NCBI GenBank assembly: GCA_036873755.1
Contig: JAVTVY010033662.1
Location: 62,001 to 126,000 of the forward strand
DNA length: 64,000 nucleotides
Direction of reading: 5' to 3'
Source of the DNA: Hanleya hanleyi
Taxonomy: Eukaryota > Mollusca > Polyplacophora > Lepidopleurida > Hanleyidae
The notes beneath the pieces were generated by a model, which searched no databases, was not told the DNA's origin, and saw only the letters and a list, made by a program, of their open reading frames with translations. This document shows positions 59,221 through 64,000 of this stretch, in pieces. Positions within the stretch are counted from its first letter, which is position 1, and every line of letters starts with the position of its first letter. A program made the translations under genes and the position numbers.

Positions 59221-60053
59221 ACCACACGAAAAAAATGGTCCTCGTCGAACCACGGTTCCTTCAAAACCTCCAATCGGCCTACCCTGTCCCACCTACGGTG
59301 AAGACCATAAACCCCCTCGATGGAGAGATGCTACAGATCTTACAAAGACCGGGGTTAAGCGACAGTGAGGAAGTACAACGGTACAATGAGACGCTTCAAC
59401 GGTACATGACGTTCATGGACCAATACAAAACCCTCTCTACCCCACCACCACCACCACCACCACGTGACACACCGCCGACCTCAGCACCGCTCCAACAGCC
59501 GCCATTACCAGGGGTAGCCCCCACAGCCCCACAGTGGGTGGAAGACGAAATGCTGAAGAGTGTACCTGCATCGTTCAAGAAACAAGCTGGCCTGGTATTA
59601 CAACGGATGAAACAGAATCCTAACATGACTTGGAATGATAAAGGCGAACTACTGGTACAGAATCAGGTGATCCCAGGCACCCACATAACGGATTTAGTGA
59701 ATGACCTGATGCGTAAACGCAGGTCGCACACGGATCCTCGAGGATGGGAGGTCTTCGCTCAAGGCTTGAAAGACATGCATGTACCACAGGAATTGGTGGG
59801 GAACCCCCACCGCTGGGCCTTTACGCAGCGAACCCAGCAATCGCCGAGTGGCCCACTACCTTCTTGGGAATCCGAATGGGAACCGGAGTCACCCCCCAAA
59901 ACACCACCACCACAACGGGCACCTTCTTTTCAGCCCTTTAAAAAACCATCCTTGATCAGGACACCCCACATCTCCAGAGCCGTGACACGTAGCAAGTCAC
60001 CGCGACGAACACGACGCCGGACACAACCGCCCAAGGCCTGGAACACCTATTAA
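59217..60053 (+). CDS. Polinton-type virion-associated protein with Pro-rich linker
   Basis: 278 codons, starting in an ATGA overlap with the preceding stop. The N-terminus has LDGEMLQILQRPGLSD and YNETLQRYMTF. A run of proline follows (about 79-85), then MTWNDKGELLV, PGTHITDLVNDLMRKR and VPQELVGNPHRW blocks. The C-terminus is rich in Pro, Arg and Ser, ending in a basic RRTRRR tail that could bind DNA. I recall similar proteins beside Polinton capsid genes, but their molecular role is not established to my knowledge. It appears intact. Confidence 0.65.
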   Translation: MNHTKKMVLVEPRFLQNLQSAYPVPPTVKTINPLDGEMLQILQRPGLSDSEEVQRYNETLQRYMTFMDQYKTLSTPPPPPPPRDTPPTSAPLQQPPLPGVAPTAPQWVEDEMLKSVPASFKKQAGLVLQRMKQNPNMTWNDKGELLVQNQVIPGTHITDLVNDLMRKRRSHTDPRGWEVFAQGLKDMHVPQELVGNPHRWAFTQRTQQSPSGPLPSWESEWEPESPPKTPPPQRAPSFQPFKKPSLIRTPHISRAVTRSKSPRRTRRRTQPPKAWNTY

Positions 60054-60086
60054 AACCAACAGCAGCAGCAGGACAGCTCAGTCGCC

Positions 60087-61035
60087 ATGTTTTACCTCAC
60101 CTTACCCGGTAACAGTTCGCTGAATGTGTTTGCTGACAACACCTTGGCCAAGTACGTGCCCCAGTTACCACAACCGTTGCATTTACTTGGGCGCTGGGAA
60201 TGTGGCCTCGTGGATATCCAATACCCTTACTCGTGGTACAACGTGCGAGCCAATGAAGTGTGGTACGAGGTGACCTACGAAGGAAAAGACACCCGACTCA
60301 CCCTCCCCGAAGGCCAATACGATACTCCCAAGGAGTTCATGGGTTGGCTGTCAAGACTGTTGCATTATAAGGCTCTACGGGAGGTCACGAATACTTCGAA
60401 ACCCATCAAATCCTTTCCCTTCAAGAATCACGTGGACTTCGATTACAACGCACACAACGACAATTACAACACATATAAGGGAAGTGGGAAGAGGTGCCGA
60501 CATACTGACTGCGTCACATGACTTCACAGAATAGTCTTCTGGTTAACCCATTCTAAAGCACATACTTATCGTCACCGCCAACGCGAGTGTCGTACTGAGT
60601 CCTATCCTACAGCAAATGCTGGGTTTCGATCTACAGACGTTCGCTGATCCCACCGCCCACCAAGGCGAGATCCCGATGGATATGAAGTCGGGTATGTACG
60701 GACTCTACGTCGTCTACTCGGACGTGGTGGACAACCACATCGTGGGCGATATCAACACACCTCTGTTACGGGTGGTGCCCATTAAAAAGACGTATGGAGA
60801 TCAAGTCATCCACAGTTTCCCCCACATGCTCTACCTACCCGTACGACAAACCGACATCAAAACTATCACGGTGGATATAAGAGATGACACGGGACGACTG
60901 GTGGCATTCGAACGCGGGAAAGTGGTGCTGACACTTCATTTTCTCAAGCACGTGCTCCCCACTTTGTATAATGAAGGTGCCTTACGAGTGCGATGCACGC
61001 AGCTATATGGACTATTATGCCCTTCCGGTCTTTAG
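60087..61035 (+). pseudogene. Polinton minor capsid (penton-like) protein, interrupted
   Basis: N-terminal part 60087-60474 with the MFYLTLPGNSS start, WECGLVDIQYP and SWYNV motifs typical of Polinton minor capsid proteins. A roughly 90-bp foreign segment (60469-60558) then ends the frame at 60521. Homology resumes at about 60565 (VTANASVVLSP, MLGFDLQ) in a different frame and runs to 61035 (FERGKVVLTLHF). The single-jelly-roll protein would form capsid vertices. It is broken, so virions could not be made from this copy. The end overlaps the next gene. Confidence 0.8.
60469..60558 (+). mobile_element. ~90-bp insertion in the minor capsid gene
   Basis: Matches 46813-46902. ACATA occurs at both edges (60470-60474 and about 60559-60563), a possible 5-bp target duplication. 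It has no coding capacity. Confidence 0.55.
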
Positions 61036-61356
61036 TGGTGCACGCATGCAACGAGGACATGGACTGGGGAACATACTCGGGAGCATCGTCAAAACGTTCC
61101 TGCCCTTGGTGACGCGTGGGGTGAAAGCAATCGGCAAACAAGCGGTACGCAGTGGACTGCAAGTCGCCGATGATGTCTTGGGGGTACGGCACCCAAAGAA
61201 GCCTTGAAACGGCGGGCCAAAGAAGCAGGAGGCGTCTTAGTGGCCAAAGCACAACGCACCGTAGGGAATACAAGACCTGCACCACCGAGACCACGCACCA
61301 GTCGACGACCGACCCAGCGACGACGCACATCGAAGACCCAGGACATCTTTTCTTAA
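60971..61356 (+). pseudogene. Polinton small basic protein, one-base frameshift
   Basis: Starts at ATG 60971 inside the end of the minor capsid frame. A YYALPVFSGARMQRGHGLG motif is followed by a hydrophobic/basic segment (KTFLPLVTRGVKAIGKQAV) and ADDVLG. The frame then stops at 61207. One base appears missing from a G run at 61180-61184; in the neighbouring frame the expected continuation (Lys/Arg-rich tail) stays open to TAA at 61354-61356, just before the MCP ATG. Similar proteins in animal Polintons have a GHGLG motif and are proposed minor or core virion proteins. A sequencing error in the G run is possible. Confidence 0.7.
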
Positions 61357-61359
61357 AAC

Positions 61360-62673
61360 ATGTCCTTGATCCACGCAGAGTCCTGCCCCTCCACCAACAG
61401 TGAATTTGATGTGTGGACCGCCCCGCCCACACAGACCAGTGCCGAACAAGGATTATGGGTGGAGCATCTCCCGCTCTCCAGCATCAACGAAACAGGGCCC
61501 ATCGAGTTCACCATCAGTAATGCGGATACGGCCTATGTGGATTTAGCCCATACATACTGGTATGTCAAAGCCAACATCGTCACTGGAGATGGCTCCAGAA
61601 TCGTCGACCAAGCTACGGGGGGCCCGACGAATCTCTGGCTGCACTCGATGTTTCAACAGGTGGATATATTTCTCAGCGACAAACTCATCAGTGACTCGAC
61701 CAACACGTACCCCTATCGAGCCTACATCGAGACGCTGTTGTCGCATGGGCGAGAGGCTAAACAATCTCAACTGACAGCCGCTTTATTCTACCAGGAAACA
61801 GCCCAGCACATGGGCGTAGAGAACGACAATGTGGGATATAACAAACGGAAGGCTTTGACCGCGAACGGCGTCGCGGTGGATCTCATGGGTAGACTGCACG
61901 CAGACATCTTCATGCAGGACCGGTACCTCTTGAACAAGATCCCCATCAAAATCCGACTGATACGGGCGCCTCCGACCTTCGCCTTGATGGCCACTAACGT
62001 AGACGGGCATGCAGCTGACTATAAGATTGTCATCCAAGACGCAGTCCTGTATGTCCGAAAAGTGAAACCGAATCCAGCCGTTCAATTGGGACACATGAAA
62101 GCCTTGGAAACAAAACCAGCCCAGTACCCTATCCGACGTGTACAAACCAAAGTGTTCTCTGTGCCTGCTGGAAATATGGGCGCCAACAAAGAAAACCTGT
62201 TCCTGGGGGAACTACCCAAGCGATTGATCCTGGCCTGTGTGGAAAATACCAGTTTCAGCGGAGCCTACCCAGAGAATCCGTTTGACTTTAAACATTTCGG
62301 CATCAATTTTGTGGCCCTGCATGTGGATGGACAACAGGTGCCAGCCACGGCCTTAACACCGAACTTTGGGCGCGCGAATTTCATTCGAGCCTATCAGAGC
62401 CTGTTTACAGCCACCGGTCAAATCAACCAGGACGAAGGGAATTTCATCAGTCGGGAGGACTACGGGAACGGATACACGTTGTTCTGTTTCGATCTGACCC
62501 CCACCTTAGAGAACGACCATCAGCTGGCCCTCGCCAAGCAAGGCAATTTACGGTTGGAAATCCACTTTGCACGAGCCCTCCGGAGCACAGTCAATGTGAT
62601 CTGCTACGCCGAGTTTGACAACATCATTCAAGTGGACAAGGCGCGCAACGTCCTGTGTGACTTCTCCACCTAA
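61360..62673 (+). CDS. major capsid protein (double-jelly-roll type, Polinton/adintovirus-like)
   Basis: 437 codons, intact, starting 3 bp after the preceding tail. It shows the features I associate with Polinton capsid proteins: early PIEFTISNADTAYVDL, a WYVKANIV strand, MDRYLLN-like MQDRYLLNKIPIKIRL, mid-protein HMKALETKPAQYPIRR, SYFRAYQ-like NFIRAYQSLFTATG, and a C-terminal LRLEIHFARAL. Trimers would form the capsid shell. It lies between the small basic protein and the protease, the usual Polinton arrangement. Confidence 0.88.
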   Translation: MSLIHAESCPSTNSEFDVWTAPPTQTSAEQGLWVEHLPLSSINETGPIEFTISNADTAYVDLAHTYWYVKANIVTGDGSRIVDQATGGPTNLWLHSMFQQVDIFLSDKLISDSTNTYPYRAYIETLLSHGREAKQSQLTAALFYQETAQHMGVENDNVGYNKRKALTANGVAVDLMGRLHADIFMQDRYLLNKIPIKIRLIRAPPTFALMATNVDGHAADYKIVIQDAVLYVRKVKPNPAVQLGHMKALETKPAQYPIRRVQTKVFSVPAGNMGANKENLFLGELPKRLILACVENTSFSGAYPENPFDFKHFGINFVALHVDGQQVPATALTPNFGRANFIRAYQSLFTATGQINQDEGNFISREDYGNGYTLFCFDLTPTLENDHQLALAKQGNLRLEIHFARALRSTVNVICYAEFDNIIQVDKARNVLCDFST

Positions 62674-62674
62674 C

Positions 62675-63148
62675 ATGGATACAGACCAGGTAACCACCGT
62701 GCTGGAGAATGACCCAGAGACACGTATGGTCTTTCAAGGGGTGTTCGCCCGAGATGTGTTCCCATTAGACCGTGTGTATCCTGCTGCATACGTTCTCAAC
62801 ACGGACCCGATGGATCGGCCCGGTGAACATTGGGTGGCCGTGTACTTGACAGAACAGCAGGGCGAATACTTTGACCCGTACGGCCTGCCACCCCTCCATC
62901 CCGATTTAACAGACTTCATGGATCAAGGCACAGAGAAGTGGTGTTGGAACAGTCAAACGTTGCAAAGCCTGGCCAGTAGCGTGTGCGGACAATATTGCTT
63001 GTTTTACCTGTACCATCGATGCCGGGGAAGACCCTTATCTGCCATCGTACAGATGTTTGACGAGTACCCCAAGGCCGAGGACCGCGATGTACTCGTATAT
63101 GACTGGGCCGCCCATCATTTCAATGTACAAGCCCCGTTCTGGGCTTAA
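62675..63148 (+). CDS. adenain-type cysteine protease
   Basis: 157 codons from ATG 62675, one base after the MCP stop. Catalytic residues of the adenovirus-type/Ulp1 fold are visible: His52 (EHWVAVY), Asp67 (EYFDPYG), Gln97 and Cys104 (SSVCGQYCLFYL). It would process capsid or core precursors. It appears intact. The last codons (FNVQAPFWA) are the first copy of a short tandem repeat running on past the stop. Confidence 0.9.
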   Translation: MDTDQVTTVLENDPETRMVFQGVFARDVFPLDRVYPAAYVLNTDPMDRPGEHWVAVYLTEQQGEYFDPYGLPPLHPDLTDFMDQGTEKWCWNSQTLQSLASSVCGQYCLFYLYHRCRGRPLSAIVQMFDEYPKAEDRDVLVYDWAAHHFNVQAPFWA

Positions 63149-63262
63149 GTTCTTTCAATGTACACAAGCCCGCTGTTCTGGGCTTAAGTTTACAAACCCC
63201 CTGTTCTGGGCTTCAGTTCTTTCAATGTACAAGCCCCCTGTTCTGGGCTTCAGTTTTCACGT
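63117..63262 (+). repeat. tandem copies of the protease gene 3' end
   Basis: Four imperfect copies of a unit of about 30-45 bp (TTTCAATGTACAAGCCCC, then GTTCTGGGCTTAAG or GGGCTTCAG). The first overlaps the protease stop codon. Probably slippage or replication duplications. Confidence 0.8.
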
Positions 63263-63290
63263 GGTTGTTCTCACGTTGTTGTTGTTACTG

Positions 63291-63296
63291 AATAAA
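63291..63296 (+). terminator. polyadenylation signal AATAAA after the protease gene
   Basis: AATAAA in an A-rich context about 140 bp past the protease stop. Likely the 3' end signal of the MCP-protease transcript. Confidence 0.55.
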
Positions 63297-63434
63297 AAAA
63301 TGAGATCTCACCAAAAAACCCTGTCTTGTGTGTTTTCTATATGAGCATAATTCATGAAACTGGCTTTGAACACCGTATTAGCCAATCAGTGGCCTAGAAT
63401 GGAGCCAAAGGTAACCCATCCATGTCCAGAAAAC

Positions 63435-63545
63435 ATTACCCGGGTGTACAAGAACCCGGATGTAGGCGCGGAGGTAGGCGAAAGCATCCCAGTACCCGGA
63501 TGTAGGCGCAGACGTGAGCGAAATTCTAGTACCCGTCCATTGGTT
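63435..63545 (+). repeat. CCCGGATGTAGGCGC minisatellite near the right Polinton end
   Basis: Repeated ACCCGGATGTAGGCGC(G/A)G motifs closely matching 35175-35215, which links this end to the Polinton-like segment at 33.5-38.6 kb. Confidence 0.75.
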
Positions 63546-63788
63546 CTTTTATCGATCGCTCATTGGCTCTTTTTCTCGACCGCTGATTGGTCCAAATGGA
63601 ACTGGGCATCCTTCCCAGGTTAATTTACAATCCCCTTTTGGGGTTTAAGCTCTGTATATCGATGCCGCAACATTGTTGCCGAACCTTGCCGAAAGGGAGA
63701 CCTTGGACCTTTTGACCTGGATGTGACCTTTTGACCCGAAATTCATCCGCGCACTGCCGGTGATGACGCGCGCGTGGGCCGGGCCGGG

Positions 63789-63815
63789 AAAACCCCCGGA
63801 TGTTGAACATCCGGA
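63789..63815. repeat. short palindrome CCGGATGTT-G-AACATCCGG
   Basis: Perfect 9-bp arms around a single base, inside the CCGGATGT-rich terminal region. Confidence 0.7.
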
Positions 63816-63834
63816 TCCTACGTGTACGGGAAAA

Positions 63835-63866
63835 ATTGGAACTCTTCTGTGTTCGAAGGTAGTTTT
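63835..63866 (+). repeat. possible Polinton terminal inverted repeat, right partner
   Basis: ATTGGAACTCTTCTGTGTT and GGTAGTTTT are the inverted complement of 33473-33503 with two or three differences. They probably mark the element end region. The sequence outside (AGTGAAACCCGGAAGTGACG) differs from the left flank. Confidence 0.5.
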
Positions 63867-64000
63867 AGTGAAACCCGGAAGTGACGTCACAACCCTCCAA
63901 ACCACAACCATGGACCCCTAGTGGTGGGTCACACACACACACCCCCACGCATCCCCCAACATGCCTGCTTTCGATACTACGACCAGACTGCGCATGCGCA
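63867..64000. other. flank with CRE-like and NRF1-like sites at the window edge
   Basis: GTGACGTCAC at about 63883, a CACACACA tract, and TGCGCATGCGCA at 63989-64000. These are the same site types as in the ~150-bp repeat family, so another repeat copy may start beyond the window. Confidence 0.5.

Overview
The window looks like nuclear DNA of an animal, probably a mollusc and perhaps a marine gastropod. Supporting this are a spliced four-transmembrane claudin-like gene with long introns, 5S-RNA-derived and GTGAGTGAGT-tailed SINE-like repeats, TGACCTTGACC minisatellites, permuted Penelope-like retroelements and a Polinton/Maverick element. The species cannot be fixed from the sequence alone. 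Host coding density is very low, and most of the DNA is mobile or foldback.

Layout. (1) 3163-25554, minus strand: a three-exon claudin/PMP22-like gene. Its 21.4-kb first intron holds a 2.5-kb foldback element (5256-7770, flanked by GTTTAT on both sides), a 5S-derived SINE, MITE-like elements, a 155-bp tandem repeat, a lone 115-codon ORF and a TGACCTTGACC repeat field. (2) 25761-31230: a 5.5-kb near-perfect palindrome. Each arm carries a 20/20/21-bp higher-order array of CCGCGG units and a family of roughly 150-bp units with TGCGCATGCGCA sites. (3) 33470-38650: Polinton-derived material. It comprises a possible terminus, an array of the same roughly 150-bp units, a truncated zinc-finger N-terminal region of the protein-primed polymerase gene, and a 3.3-kb palindrome whose arms each carry a C2H2 mini-gene and a 93-codon mini-gene pointing away from the centre. 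(4) 38650-50190: host-like non-coding DNA with a CRE/NRF1-like repeat cluster, a signal-peptide exon (49063) and a 3.7-kb duplicated segment containing a dead retroelement. (5) 50187-54715: the longer copy of that retroelement, a Penelope-like element whose GIY-YIG-like domain lies N-terminal to the reverse transcriptase (the permuted Naiad type). (6) 54720-63870: the structural half of a Polinton/adintovirus-like element, all on the plus strand: two related, possibly PC4-like proteins, DDE integrase plus chromodomain, a mucin-like membrane protein, packaging ATPase, two small virion-type proteins, minor capsid protein, a small basic protein, double-jelly-roll-type major capsid protein and adenain-type protease.

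How it fits together. The Polinton block is a virus-like morphogenesis cassette (integration, packaging, capsid, maturation). Several of its genes have their own TATA box, often placed at the end of the preceding gene. It looks inactive: the integrase is split by a 5'-truncated retroelement insertion with TGTAC target duplications, the minor capsid gene is split by a roughly 90-bp insert, the small basic gene has a G-run frameshift, the first gene has lost its N-terminus to the retroelement, and no polymerase domain is seen. The unit family shared by the 5.5-kb palindrome and the Polinton flank, and the palindrome built around Polinton genes, suggest that the large inverted repeats are by-products or non-autonomous derivatives of Polinton ends. 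That link is inference.
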